The position numbers were made by a program, and so were the translations under genes. 64,000 nt of DNA, from NCBI RefSeq assembly GCF_025370755.1, contig NZ_JAMXFC010000014.1, forward strand, positions 1 to 64,000, read 5' to 3'. Numbering within the stretch: the stretch's first letter is position 1; each line of letters starts with the position of its first letter. This document shows, piece by piece, positions 53,041 through 62,803 of this stretch. A model generated the notes under the pieces. That model worked only from the letters and a program-made list of their open reading frames with translations, was not told where the DNA came from and ran no database searches. This stretch comes from Laspinema sp. D2d (GTDB lineage Bacteria > Cyanobacteriota > Cyanobacteriia > Cyanobacteriales > Laspinemataceae).

Positions 53041-53912
53041 ATCAGTCTCTCCATTATCTACCCCTAGTGGATATTGCCGATCACATCGCTGAACCTCACT
53101 TTTCAACTCGGATTGCCGGAACGCCTTTGTGGGATGAAGCACAAGTCAGGATTACTTTGGATTGGCAAACGTCTGGGGAGGGTCAACTGGCAATCGCCTC
53201 TCAGTATGGAGTCGCGTTAAGTTGGCTATTCCAGGAATTAAAAACTCAGACATTTTTGACGGAACTTCTCGACCCTGACTATTTCTATCGGTATTTAGTC
53301 AAAGCGGTGTGGCGTTATCAGTTCGATTGCTTACAAGACGGTAACTCAGACGAGATTGCTGAAGGCGATCGCCTGCAATGGGAACATGAATTAAATCTGG
53401 ATTCTCCCACCTTTTCTGACTCACTTCGCGAAAATCTTCCTAGTCGGGGGATCTCCGGAACTGTTCAGGCGGAAGATACCCCAACTGGATTACTACAAGC
53501 GGTTTTAGCGGCTGCCGATCGCTTGTTTATGACCGAGTTTGTGGATTTATTTGTATATGGTAGTTTGATGCGGGGAGAAATCAATCATGATTTATTAGAC
53601 AATGCTGAATACATCGGAGATGATGCGATCGCCGATGCTGAGTTATTCAATTTAGGTTTTTATCCGATGTTCGTACCGGGAACCGGAACCCTGTATGGTG
53701 AATGCTATCACATTCCTTTACAGATTATCCCCAATCTCGACCGATTGGAAGACCATCCTCACTTTTATCAACGGCGGTGGATATCCTGTTTGAGTGGTCA
53801 AATCCGGTTAGTTTATCAAGGGTTTACCTCACATATCAAAGGCTGTCCTAAAATTGTCAGTGGGTCCTGGCGCGATCGCCATTCAATCCACCACTATTCT
53901 CCCTCTGATTGA
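53037..53912 (+). CDS. Gamma-glutamylcyclotransferase-like (AIG2/GGCT fold) protein with N-terminal extension
   Basis: 291-residue protein. The C-terminal 115 residues are a GGCT/AIG2 domain: LFVYGSLMRGEINHDLL at about 177-193, GTGTLYGECYHI and LDRLEDHP near the end, where the YGSLM loop binds substrate and Glu of the DRLE(D)H segment is the probable catalytic acid. The N-terminal 165 residues are unrelated to that domain, with an acidic and tryptophan-bearing helical character (YRYLVKAVWRYQFDCLQDG). It may degrade a gamma-glutamyl compound such as a glutathione breakdown product. It overlaps the SRAP gene by four bases (ATGA), so the two are translationally coupled. Confidence 0.82.
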   Translation: MNQSLHYLPLVDIADHIAEPHFSTRIAGTPLWDEAQVRITLDWQTSGEGQLAIASQYGVALSWLFQELKTQTFLTELLDPDYFYRYLVKAVWRYQFDCLQDGNSDEIAEGDRLQWEHELNLDSPTFSDSLRENLPSRGISGTVQAEDTPTGLLQAVLAAADRLFMTEFVDLFVYGSLMRGEINHDLLDNAEYIGDDAIADAELFNLGFYPMFVPGTGTLYGECYHIPLQIIPNLDRLEDHPHFYQRRWISCLSGQIRLVYQGFTSHIKGCPKIVSGSWRDRHSIHHYSPSD

Positions 53913-53948
53913 TCAACCCGAATAGTGAGACTATTTTTTAGGAGGATG

Positions 53949-54596
53949 TTACCACTCGGTGAGGACGGGACAATGAGTCATACTTAAAAAAGCTCCTGGT
54001 TTGATAATAATATGACGCTTGGAATCCATGCTAATCATCCCGTCCCGGCGGAGTTTTCCTAACATTCTGGTAATCGTTACGCGACTGGTGGCGATCGCTG
54101 TTGCTAAATCATAATGAGTGAGTCTGACTCGTAAACGAGTACCCTCTGAAACGGCTTCTCCCATGTCTTGTTTGAGAAGCAATAACAACTGAATTAATCG
54201 ATCTTCTACCTTGCGTTGACTGCTAATTGCCAGAATAGCTTCTACTTGTCGCATTCGCCGGATTAGTTGAGGGAACATTTCCCGGGCTAAATGTGGCGAT
54301 GCTTCCACTTCTCGCAGGGAAAACCACATCAAATAAACATCCGATAGAGCTTTGGCGTGATAGGTTTGTAGGCAGCTAAAAGACAGACTAAAACACATGG
54401 ACGGCCCTACCCATCCTAATAGTCCTTCTTCCCCAGTGGGATAAAGTGTACCCAGTTGCACCAACCCTTGAGCAACTTGCCAAATCCCTTGAGATAAGAT
54501 CGGAATATTGTCGCCTTTAGCGTAAAAATGCAGTCGGCGTTCTTCTCTAGCGCGATGCCTATCGGTTTCTGGAACAGCCTTAAGCGTTTGGAGCAT
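53949..54596 (-). CDS. Crp/Fnr-family transcriptional regulator
   Basis: 215-residue regulator with an N-terminal cyclic-nucleotide-binding-like beta roll (about 15-115) and a C-terminal winged helix with the Crp-type recognition helix (YDLATAIATSRVTITRMLGKLRRDGMI, about 165-192). The effector-binding loop of classical Crp (GE-x-RSA-type) is not recognisable, so it may not bind cAMP. There are no Fnr-type four cysteines, although two Cys (about 80 and 88) lie in CFSLSFSC. The genes it regulates are not evident. It lies convergent to the GGCT-like gene, with 36 bases between their ends. Confidence 0.88.
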   Translation of the reverse strand: MLQTLKAVPETDRHRAREERRLHFYAKGDNIPILSQGIWQVAQGLVQLGTLYPTGEEGLLGWVGPSMCFSLSFSCLQTYHAKALSDVYLMWFSLREVEASPHLAREMFPQLIRRMRQVEAILAISSQRKVEDRLIQLLLLLKQDMGEAVSEGTRLRVRLTHYDLATAIATSRVTITRMLGKLRRDGMISMDSKRHIIIKPGAFLSMTHCPVLTEW

Positions 54597-54730
54597 ACCT
54601 ACAACCTACCCGTTAAGAACACAGGTTACAAACTTATAGGTTTAGTCTATCGGCTCAAGGTAAAGATTAGGTAATCTTTGGCGAAAATCTGGGTTAAGAT
54701 TGGGTTCCCATTTGGTTATGCCCCCTTATT

Positions 54731-55741
54731 TTAGCCTTTTTTCTTATTTTTAAAGGCTTTTTTGGATTTGAAAGAGGGGTTAGGATAGAGTAGTTCTAAG
54801 CGCAAATGATCCCGAATTTCGGGTTTTAAATATTTCTGATGCAGGGGTTGCCATTCTAACCAGGACAAATAGCGTTTTTCTAGCAACTTTTGGGTTAAAG
54901 TTGGCAGGGTTTCTTGAAGATCACAACCCAAAACTCGGGAGAGCGTTTCAGCTAAAACGACGCTATCTTGCATTTTACCCAAAACCTCTTGAATTTGTTT
55001 GAGGTCCGCAACATACTCGGAATAAGCGTCTCCATAAAACTTGGTAAACAAGCTCATTTGATAGCGCACTCGCTTGACTTGTTTGCGCATATCATGGAGG
55101 GTTTCTCCCTCGGTTTTGAATAATTCTTCGACCTCAGTCTCAGTGAGGTTATTGATTTTTACCTGACCTTTTTTCGTTTTAATTCCCAGTAACCACCCAG
55201 GATGTAAGAATAGGGCGCTGACTTCAGGTAATAATAAGTCAGGTAGAATATTTTGAATGGGAAGAAGTGCCATTTCTCCATAATTGGGGCGGTTTAACCA
55301 TTCGGCTAAACTGTTTTTAAACGACAGATAAATCTCGCTGTTAAGGGTTTCCCTAACCGCATCAAAGACTTGATTTCGTTCAGATTTTAAGAGGATGAGG
55401 GCCCGTTTGAATTCCTCGTTTTCCTGATCGGGTAAGGCATCTTGATAATCGGTTTCTAGGGTTTCTAGGAGGACATCTAAATCCCGCAAACTGCCCAGAC
55501 TACGGGAAATTTTGCCAATTTGACTTTGGCGGGCAGCTTTGGGTAAATCTAATGCTGGTGAAAATCCTTGGGCGGCAGATCGCAATCGGCGCATCCCAAC
55601 TCGCATTTGGTGCAAAGCTTCGGGGTCGCGATCGCTTAAGACATCCTCTTCATATTGAATTGTTTTTTGGAAATGTTTTTCCAGGGCAATTTTAGCCCAC
55701 TCTCCGAGGGTATTGGCGGACTGTTTGCTATCGGATTTCAT
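54731..55741 (-). CDS. CHAD-domain protein
   Basis: 336-residue protein with a CHAD (conserved histidine alpha-helical) domain, a helical bundle that binds inorganic polyphosphate. The first half has DPEALHQMRVGMRRLRSAAQGFSPAL and GSLRDLDVLLETL. The second half has LHDMRKQVKRVRYQMSLF and ADLKQIQEVLGKMQDSVVLAETL. These paired His/Arg/Lys-rich repeats are diagnostic. The C-terminal 20 residues are Lys-rich (KSKKAFKNKKKG). There is no CYTH phosphatase domain attached. Function probably involves polyphosphate granules. It is flanked by unrelated genes. Confidence 0.92.
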   Translation of the reverse strand: MKSDSKQSANTLGEWAKIALEKHFQKTIQYEEDVLSDRDPEALHQMRVGMRRLRSAAQGFSPALDLPKAARQSQIGKISRSLGSLRDLDVLLETLETDYQDALPDQENEEFKRALILLKSERNQVFDAVRETLNSEIYLSFKNSLAEWLNRPNYGEMALLPIQNILPDLLLPEVSALFLHPGWLLGIKTKKGQVKINNLTETEVEELFKTEGETLHDMRKQVKRVRYQMSLFTKFYGDAYSEYVADLKQIQEVLGKMQDSVVLAETLSRVLGCDLQETLPTLTQKLLEKRYLSWLEWQPLHQKYLKPEIRDHLRLELLYPNPSFKSKKAFKNKKKG

Positions 55742-55848
55742 GATGAAATAGAACTCCTGACCGTGAGTTTGATTAGAAAAAAAATACTGAGGTTGAGTTT
55801 GATTAGCCGGAACCTAGGGTCATTGTATCACACTTTTCCCGGGAACGG

Positions 55849-56646
55849 TTATTTAAAAACTTCAGAGGTGAGTGAGCTAGATTCATCCGGCAGGGGTTCG
55901 GGTTGATATCGCCAGGGTGGAATCGTGATATCCAGGGGTTGGCTGATCCATAAGTCATATCGGATGGTAGAATCTCCCGTTTGGCAGGACCGCAGGAAGG
56001 GTTTCCCCGTCCAGATTTGACAACTACAGAGGGGTTTGGGTTCTTCAATATCATAGCCCCCAGAAATCGGCTGCACTTGGAAGAATTCGATATGCCAATG
56101 GGCGGGTTCCACGGCAACCGATTCGGCAATACACTCGACGGGTAAATCGTTGAGGGTTGTCTGAGGGCTGTTATAGGGTTTGATAGCGATGGGGAGATAG
56201 TCGATATCTAACAGATAGTGGTTAAACCCTAGATGGTTGGCGCGTTGGACGATTTGCTGCCATTCCTTGAGGGGTTGTAACTCACCTTCCCTGGGGCTGG
56301 TTTGTTCAAAGTAATATCCCCCAAACAGCCAAATGAGTTTGGCGAGGATGGTTTCCACCCGTTGGCGATCGCGCTTTAACAATTCCACATCTTCCGGTAA
56401 TAACATCCGTCCTGGAACCGCCCACCAATATTCCCAAGTTAACTCGCCATCAAAAGGCAGGAGGCGTTTAACCAGTCCGGGAATGCGATCGCGTAATTGG
56501 ATCCGGCGAACCTCGGCGATCGTCCCTTGTTCGGGTAATGGCAACGGTAAGTTTAAATGAGCTTGCAGGGGATGTTCAGGGGCGCTGGCTTCCTCTGGGG
56601 ACATCACCGCTCGATTTTGGATAGTTGAAAGCTTACTGTATAACAT
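55849..56646 (-). CDS. Conserved hypothetical protein
   Basis: 265-residue soluble protein that I do not recognise. It contains no signal peptide or membrane helix. Residues about 40-60 (IAEVRRIQLRDRIPGLVKRLLPFDGELTW) are basic-rich, followed by YWWAVPGRMLLPEDVELLKRDRQRVETILAKLIWLFGGYYFE. Later segments are beta-rich and Pro/Trp-rich (LDITIPPWRYQPEPLPDESS near the end). Composition and regular codon use suggest a true gene. It is on the minus strand, 107 bases upstream of the CHAD gene, and could be co-transcribed with it. Confidence 0.6.
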   Translation of the reverse strand: MLYSKLSTIQNRAVMSPEEASAPEHPLQAHLNLPLPLPEQGTIAEVRRIQLRDRIPGLVKRLLPFDGELTWEYWWAVPGRMLLPEDVELLKRDRQRVETILAKLIWLFGGYYFEQTSPREGELQPLKEWQQIVQRANHLGFNHYLLDIDYLPIAIKPYNSPQTTLNDLPVECIAESVAVEPAHWHIEFFQVQPISGGYDIEEPKPLCSCQIWTGKPFLRSCQTGDSTIRYDLWISQPLDITIPPWRYQPEPLPDESSSLTSEVFK

Positions 56647-56913
56647 GATTCATTTTCCTCTTTTCTTCTGCCCTATTATTCCTCTCTTTAAGGATAATTC
56701 CTCGGGCTATCCATGCGGTTCTCTCCTGAGCGGGTCTTAATCTTTTCTTTAGAACCTGGCGGATTACAATTAGAAATTATCAATCTGCTATAGGACAGAT
56801 TGAGATACAACTCCTTCCCTTTACCCAGAGGAGCAAAATAATTTGTACTTGTAAAATCACGGCTTCCAGGAAAGGGACGAGAAACCCGGGGCTAAACGGC
56901 GATCGCCCAGGCA

Positions 56914-59109
56914 TCACCACTGCGGCATTGACATTAATAAAGCTGTCGCTGTTGTTGCATCCACAGGTCGAGAAAACAAATAGCCCTGACCCGATTCACA
57001 TTGTAACGCACGGAGTTGAGCCAATTGTTCCAAAGTTTCCACTCCTTCGGCCACCACATCCATATCTAAATTGTGAGCCAAATCAATACAAGTGCGAACA
57101 ATTTCTAAACTTTCCGCCTCACTGCTCATCCGACTCACAAAAGAGCGATCGATTTTTAAGGTATCAATGGGTAACCGTTGCAACCGACTCAGGGAGGAAT
57201 ACCCCGTCCCGAAATCATCAATAGACAACTGAATTTGCCGTTTTTTGAGCTGATGGAGCAAACTCGCGGCTGACTCGGCTGCTGCCATAATGGCAGTTTC
57301 TGTAATTTCTAGCTTCAAGCAGGAACCCGTCAACCCGGTTTGCTGAAGAATCTGGTCAATATAATCCACCAGTCCGGGATTCCCAAACTGAACCCCAGCA
57401 ACATTGACACTCATGGTCAAAAAGGGAACAGAACCCCCGACTCCCTCCCCTCGTTCTCGATTCGGGAGGATTAAACCCAGGGATTCCCATCGTTCATACC
57501 ACTGTTGCAATTGCCGACAGGCTTCTTCTAAAACCCATGCGCCCATTGGCACAATTGATCCAGTTCCTTCGGCAACGGGGATAAACTCCCCGGGTAGCAC
57601 AAAGCCCCGTCGCGGGTGTTGCCAGCGGACCAAGGCTTCAAATCCGGCAATCTGCCCGGTTTTTAAGTCGATGATCGGCTGGTAATACAGGAGCAACTCC
57701 TGGCGTTTGAGGGCGAGTCTGAGGTCTGTTTCGAGTTGTAACATCGCCAGTGCCCCGGAATGCATCTGTCGTTCAAATACAGCAGTACGTCCTCCCCCCA
57801 TTGTTTTGGCATGATACATGGCGGTGTCGGCGGCGCGTAAAAAGTCTTCGGGCCGTTCTAAACTGCTGGAGGAGGATTCGGTGCCGTTGCCATTATTTAA
57901 GGGGAGTTGGGTTTGACTATACTCCGGAGTCTGGGGAAAGTTAATGGCAATGCCAATACTGGCCGTGCTAAACATATCATGACCGTTGATTTGAAAGGGG
58001 AGGGTCAGTTCTTTATGAATGCGATCGGCAATGGCGAGGGCGGTAGCGGGGTCGTCAATTTCATCGACCAGAATGGCAAATTCATCGGTGCCCACCCGGG
58101 CTAGGGTATCTTTGGGCCTGATACAGGTTCCTAATCGGCGCGCGGTGGCGTTGAGTAAGAGATCGCCGACTAAATGTCCGAAACTATATTTAATGATGCT
58201 GAACCGATCTAAGTCGATAAAGAGGACGGCAAAGCCATAATGGGGACGGCGTTTTGACTGACGAAGCGATCGCCCTAATCCGTTGAGGAACCACGCCTCA
58301 TTCGGCAGTCCGGTTAGGGGGTCGTAAAAGGCATTATACAACAGTTGTTCCCGGTCTTTATTGCGATCGGTCACATCATGGACGACAGCTAAATGAAGGC
58401 CAGAAATAAAATTAGCACTGGCGGAATACTCCACTTCTCGAATGGTTCCGTCAGACCGAATAATTTTCAATTCTCCCGTGTCTCGACCCACAGTACGGAA
58501 TTTGGTGAAGGCGGTTTTGAAATCACAAGTGGATTCCATATACTTATAAATTGGCTGTCCAATTAAGTCTTCTTTGGCGAGTCCTAAGAGGGTACAAGCG
58601 GCAGGATTGACGTTGGTAAATTGGCCGAGGTCGTTGAAGATTGCCATCGCATCAAGGGCACAATCAAAGACGGCCCGGAGTTGCCGTTCGTTGGCTTGCA
58701 TGGCTTTTTCTGCCAACAGGCGCGATCGCCGTCCGGCAAATTCCCGCAATTCCCGATCAATGGCTGGAATCAATCGGGCTAGGTAATCTTTCATTACATA
58801 ATCATGGGCACCGGCTTTCATCGCGGCGATCGCAGCATCTTCTCCGATTTGCCCGGACACGATAATAAAGGGTAAATCCAGTCCCATTTGTTGCATTACC
58901 GCTAATGCCTGGGGTGCGCTAAATTGGGGTAAGGCATAATCGGCTAAAATGAGTTCCCAATTTTCCCGTTGGAGGGCGTTTTTCATGGACTCAGGATTGT
59001 CTACTCGTTCTACGGTCAAATCATAACCGCCTCGTTTGAGCTCACGCAGTAGCAATAAGGCATCATCCTCGGAATCTTCTACCATTAGCACCCGTAACGG
59101 TCGCCCCAT
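56914..59109 (-). CDS. REC-PAS-GGDEF-EAL cyclic-di-GMP protein with degenerate GGDEF
   Basis: 731-residue signalling protein. The start ATG 59109 is chosen because GGAGG lies six bases upstream (MGRPLRVLMVEDSEDD); an upstream frame to 59208 would bury that site. The domains are REC (about 4-120, LRVLMVEDSEDDALLL and ELILADYALPQF), PAS (about 145-265), GGDEF (about 270-445) and EAL (about 470-720). The GGDEF signature is RVGTDEF, with Gly-to-Thr at the second position and an RxxD I-site (RPKD) five residues earlier, so cyclase activity is doubtful. EAL motifs GFEALVRW, NVAGVQF, LKLEITETAI, DDFGTGYSSL, KID and EGVET are complete, so phosphodiesterase activity is likely. Confidence 0.93.
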   Translation of the reverse strand: MGRPLRVLMVEDSEDDALLLLRELKRGGYDLTVERVDNPESMKNALQRENWELILADYALPQFSAPQALAVMQQMGLDLPFIIVSGQIGEDAAIAAMKAGAHDYVMKDYLARLIPAIDRELREFAGRRSRLLAEKAMQANERQLRAVFDCALDAMAIFNDLGQFTNVNPAACTLLGLAKEDLIGQPIYKYMESTCDFKTAFTKFRTVGRDTGELKIIRSDGTIREVEYSASANFISGLHLAVVHDVTDRNKDREQLLYNAFYDPLTGLPNEAWFLNGLGRSLRQSKRRPHYGFAVLFIDLDRFSIIKYSFGHLVGDLLLNATARRLGTCIRPKDTLARVGTDEFAILVDEIDDPATALAIADRIHKELTLPFQINGHDMFSTASIGIAINFPQTPEYSQTQLPLNNGNGTESSSSSLERPEDFLRAADTAMYHAKTMGGGRTAVFERQMHSGALAMLQLETDLRLALKRQELLLYYQPIIDLKTGQIAGFEALVRWQHPRRGFVLPGEFIPVAEGTGSIVPMGAWVLEEACRQLQQWYERWESLGLILPNRERGEGVGGSVPFLTMSVNVAGVQFGNPGLVDYIDQILQQTGLTGSCLKLEITETAIMAAAESAASLLHQLKKRQIQLSIDDFGTGYSSLSRLQRLPIDTLKIDRSFVSRMSSEAESLEIVRTCIDLAHNLDMDVVAEGVETLEQLAQLRALQCESGQGYLFSRPVDATTATALLMSMPQW

Positions 59110-59439
59110 TTTCATCCTCCTTCGTGGTTTTGTCCTGGGAAAATCTTGGGTAAATTTAGGACTATATTGGACTTCTCGACTGGCTAATATTAATTTAGTT
59201 TTAAACACAAGTGTTGGAACCCATCCGTTATCAATTTTAACAAGGGAGTTTAGCGAGAGAGTTTTTTATGCTTTATGAATGGGTTTTATATTAATAATTA
59301 AAAAGACATTAGGGGTCTTTTGTCTGTTATCCCGGATACAATTTTCTGTGACAAAATGTCACAACCGACAACCCATGTAGGAGGTGTCGGTTGTGCTAAG
59401 AGATATAAAATCTCCCCCCGGGAAGCCACTGCTGCCCCA
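59110..59439. promoter_or_regulatory. Intergenic region with palindromes between two signalling genes
   Basis: 330 bases, minus-strand genes on both sides. CACAACCGACA (59360-59370) and TGTCGGTTGTG (59385-59395) form a perfect 11-bp stem that may terminate the upstream histidine kinase gene. Next to it TGTGACA-AAA-TGTCACA (59347-59363) is a 17-base palindrome resembling a Crp-type site (TGTGA-N7-TCACA, where N6 is usual). It lies about 240 bases before the GGDEF-EAL start. Confidence 0.5.
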
Positions 59440-61575
59440 TTACAGGGTAAAATAAAAGGCCGCACCCTGATTCACTTCGGAGGTTGCCCAAACCTGGCCG
59501 CCATGACGCTGCACAATCCGAGAAACGGTTGCTAAACCAATCCCGGTCCCTTCAAATTCGGTGGTTTGGTGCAGGCGTTGAAAGGGGGCAAAGAGTTTAT
59601 CGGCGTAGGTCATATTAAAACCGGCCCCGTTATCTCGCACAAAATACAGGGTTTTGTTAGCAGTACCGGAGACCCGCTTGCCCGGAGGAAGGACCGGGCG
59701 ATCGCTGATGCCGAATTCAATACAGGCATTGGCCGTTTTACTGGTAAATTTCCAAGCATTACCTAGCAGATTTTCTAACATCACTTGCAATAGGTGCGGA
59801 TCACCCTCTGCCATCAGACCCTCGGCAAATTTAAACCGGACCGGGCGATCGCGTTGAGTCTCTTGCAGTTCGGTGGCGATCGCCCGGGCCATTTTACTCA
59901 GATTCACCGGCTTTCGTTGCATCTGAGTGCGAGTCACCCGGGAAAGATTCAAAAGGGCATTAATCAAGTGATTCATGCGCTCAGTGGCGGCACAGACTCG
60001 GTGTAGATAATCTTTCCCCGTCTCATCTAAAACCGTTTGATAGTCTTCGATAACGGCTTGGGTAAATCCCCCGATCGCCCGCAGGGGAGCCCGCAAATCG
60101 TGAGAGACGGAGTAACAAAAGGCTTCCAGTTCTTGGTTCGCGGATTGGAGTTCGGCAGTACGTTCCGTGACCCGTCGTTCGAGTTGGGCGTTGAGTTGAC
60201 CCATGACATCTTCCCGTTGACAGCGATCGCTAATATCACAGTCAAACACCGCCAAATGAGTCACCTGACCTTGAGAATCCATCACGGGATAGATAGAAAC
60301 CTCAAAGTGAGCTTGGTTGCGCGTTTCTTTAAATCGCACCGGCTTCCCGGTCTGAAAAACTTGTTCTATATAGTTTCGCCGCACTTTAGCTAACCAGTTT
60401 GGGAGGTGGTCATAAATACATTGTCCCACGGCTTCCGGCAGTTGCAGTCCCAGGCGTTGTGCTGCCATCCCGTTACTGGCTAATAGGATGCCTTGGGGAT
60501 TGACAAGGTATAATGATTCCGTAGTGGCCTTTAAAAGAGCCAACAGGGTGGGATCACTGAAGATCCTGGGTTCTTCAAGGGCGATCGTGGCGATCGCACC
60601 CCGGGTTTGTTGCATCGGTACTTCCTTCGTTTGAGGGTTGGAGCCTTGGGTTTGTCCATTCCAGAGCAGGGTTGAGCCACAAATCTGTTGTAGCTTCTGC
60701 CAGTATGTATCCAAACTCTCACTCGGATCAAGCTCGGACTGGGTTGCTCTGAGTAAGGGGGGGTCTATATCCCCAAGTATTTCGCACAAAGTGGCATTCA
60801 CTTTGAGAAATCGTTCCTCTAATTGAGCGATCGCCAGAGGCGAGGGCGACTGCTCATCCAGACTGGAGAACACTACTCCCTCATCGAATTGGGATAATAA
60901 CTGGGATGGGGGATGGAGGTTATCTCCCGGTTTGCCATTCTCCTCAATCCATTCCCCCCGAAAGAAACTTAGGGAATTTTTAACCGCTTTCAGGGAAGTA
61001 GATTCCATCCAAAATGTGGCTTCGTTCCGACTTAATTGTTCTTTAAAACCCTCATTAACCCCGGTTGTAGCGGTGGGTTCACCGACCTCTAAATCGGCTA
61101 GAGTAGGGCCAAAAATTCCTGGAAATTTATTCTCTAAGTCGGGAATCCCCCTTGGAGTCTCCTCTTTGGCGGGTTTTTCAATTAGTTGGGCAGCAGCGTA
61201 GGTTAAGCCGTTTTTGTGGGGGAGAATGCGCCAGGATAGCCAACAGTATTCGCCGGTTTTGTGACGATATCGATTGTTGATGTGACAAACTTGGCCGATA
61301 TTGCAGGCGCGTTCACCCAGGAAAGTTCGGTGGAGATCCTCGGGGTGGATCAAGTCACGCCAGGAGTGCGATCGCAATTCTTCTAGGCTCCATCCCAGAA
61401 CGCTTTGCCAATTGCAGTTGAGCTTTAGGAACTGTCCTTCACGGTCTCGGATGCAGAACAGTTCTCGGGATAGAGTTAACAATACCTGCATTTCCGCTGG
61501 AGCGATCTCTGACGTAACCGCTCTTGCTTTGACCTGTTCAATCATGTGTTCTGTCCCTAGATTGCCACTTTTCAT
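59440..61575 (-). CDS. PAS sensor histidine kinase
   Basis: 711-residue kinase, start ATG 61575 with GGGAG upstream; no membrane helix is evident, so probably cytoplasmic. PAS/PAC at about 30-130 (RELFCIRDREGQFLKLNCNW and LGWSLEELR). A less ordered middle region (about 135-330) may hold another PAS. A second PAS lies at about 345-455 (LYLVNPQGILLASNGMAAQR). The coiled coil with RRVTERTAELQSANQELEAFC leads to HisKA, SYSVSHDLRAPLRAI, with the His near 490. HATPase has NLLGNAWKF, DNGAGFNM and GTGIGLATV, all intact. The H-box variant with DLRAPLR is the phytochrome-like type common in cyanobacteria. It lies upstream of the REC-PAS-GGDEF-EAL gene on the same strand. Confidence 0.92.
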   Translation of the reverse strand: MKSGNLGTEHMIEQVKARAVTSEIAPAEMQVLLTLSRELFCIRDREGQFLKLNCNWQSVLGWSLEELRSHSWRDLIHPEDLHRTFLGERACNIGQVCHINNRYRHKTGEYCWLSWRILPHKNGLTYAAAQLIEKPAKEETPRGIPDLENKFPGIFGPTLADLEVGEPTATTGVNEGFKEQLSRNEATFWMESTSLKAVKNSLSFFRGEWIEENGKPGDNLHPPSQLLSQFDEGVVFSSLDEQSPSPLAIAQLEERFLKVNATLCEILGDIDPPLLRATQSELDPSESLDTYWQKLQQICGSTLLWNGQTQGSNPQTKEVPMQQTRGAIATIALEEPRIFSDPTLLALLKATTESLYLVNPQGILLASNGMAAQRLGLQLPEAVGQCIYDHLPNWLAKVRRNYIEQVFQTGKPVRFKETRNQAHFEVSIYPVMDSQGQVTHLAVFDCDISDRCQREDVMGQLNAQLERRVTERTAELQSANQELEAFCYSVSHDLRAPLRAIGGFTQAVIEDYQTVLDETGKDYLHRVCAATERMNHLINALLNLSRVTRTQMQRKPVNLSKMARAIATELQETQRDRPVRFKFAEGLMAEGDPHLLQVMLENLLGNAWKFTSKTANACIEFGISDRPVLPPGKRVSGTANKTLYFVRDNGAGFNMTYADKLFAPFQRLHQTTEFEGTGIGLATVSRIVQRHGGQVWATSEVNQGAAFYFTL

Positions 61576-62803
61576 CTATCATCTCCCTGACCGCTTACTT
61601 GCTCCCCTGTTTACCCTTTCCGAGGCAGGATTTGCCACGCCAACTTTATCTCTCGCTTTAACCCCGGATTACCTGAGAGGTAGATTAATTTTTATCGGAC
61701 CCAGTTCCTCTCCCTTGTTAATATTTCTACGGATTTTTTAATTATAATTGCTAGGGATTAATCGGAATGATTCGGTTATCACAATTTGACCCCCACCCTG
61801 GATCAGCTTTTTTCCTTCAAAGCCCACCGGATTTCCTGTCCCGCCCGCCCTTCTCATCACCCTCCCTTTTTTGATTTAGATGGTTTACACCCAGGTCTTC
61901 TGACTTTATCTGAATTATTTCCCCTTTCAGAAATACTTTATAGTTTTTTAATTTCAAGACTCTAATCCCGGTTAATTTCGTTTAAATCCGTTACCCCCTG
62001 GTACTATTTTAGACGTTTTGCCGCCTGCTCTCAACTCCGACGAGAATTGGGGGTTGGGGGGTTGCGCTTTGAAGGAAAGCAAGGGGTCTTTGTAATCCCG
62101 CACCCACTTTAAACTCCCTTTGAGTAACCCTTTCAAATTCCAGAAAATTAGAAAACCTGAACTTGTTTTAAAATTGGCCCGACTACCCCAGAATAGTTAT
62201 AGAAATCAGGCGTACCCCAGGGTACGGGATTCAAGTTGAATTCTATCCCTAATACATTAATCCTAGATAAAGGGATGAGACTGACCCATTTACCCGCTTC
62301 CGAATGGAGGGGGCGTTCCCTGACTGGGTTTTGGTTGTGGAAGATTGGCAATGAACCGGATGCGAGGGTCTTCAGGCATATTGAGGTCTCGTTTTACCGT
62401 TATCCAGTGCGTTAAAATTTCTGTTACCTAGATTACTAAATCTAAGAAAATTTGTCAATTGTTTGGGGAGAATTCAGAAGAATTAAAGGGAACTGCCGAA
62501 TTCAGTTAAGAATCCCTAACAACTGGATTAAACCGCTCTGCGATCGCCGGAACTATGGGTTCAAATAGGGGGGATTACCCCTACCCCCAGCTATTATTAT
62601 TAATGATATAATTCTTCTGTTTTTATCCATCGGTTGACCTAGTGGAATAGAGAGAAGAGACGTCCAGTTTGGCACCGAGTCAGTCGGGGATGGGGGTTTG
62701 CAGTTGAGGTGCAAAGATAAACAGAGTCTGAGTCAGGAAAATCGCGATCGCCTGACTCAGGAAAGAGGTGCGGTAGAGAGATCCCACACCGGATCAACTG
62801 CCT
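61576..62803. other. Long intergenic region, no gene recognised
   Basis: About 1.2 kb between the PAS kinase gene (minus) and the next minus-strand gene. Much of it (about 61740-62100 and 62380-62650) is AT-rich with no HIP1 array and no convincing repeat. A 67-codon minus frame at 62148-62351 lacks a ribosome site and known motif. A promoter for the PAS kinase should lie near 61580-61700. Confidence 0.5.

Noticed and set aside
59347-59363. Confident Crp operator call
   Set aside because: Half-site spacing is seven rather than six bases and position is 240 bases upstream, so it is reported only as a possibility.
62148-62351. 67-codon minus frame in the long 61.6-62.8 kb gap
   Set aside because: No ribosome site, no motif, isolated; could not be supported as a gene or pseudogene.
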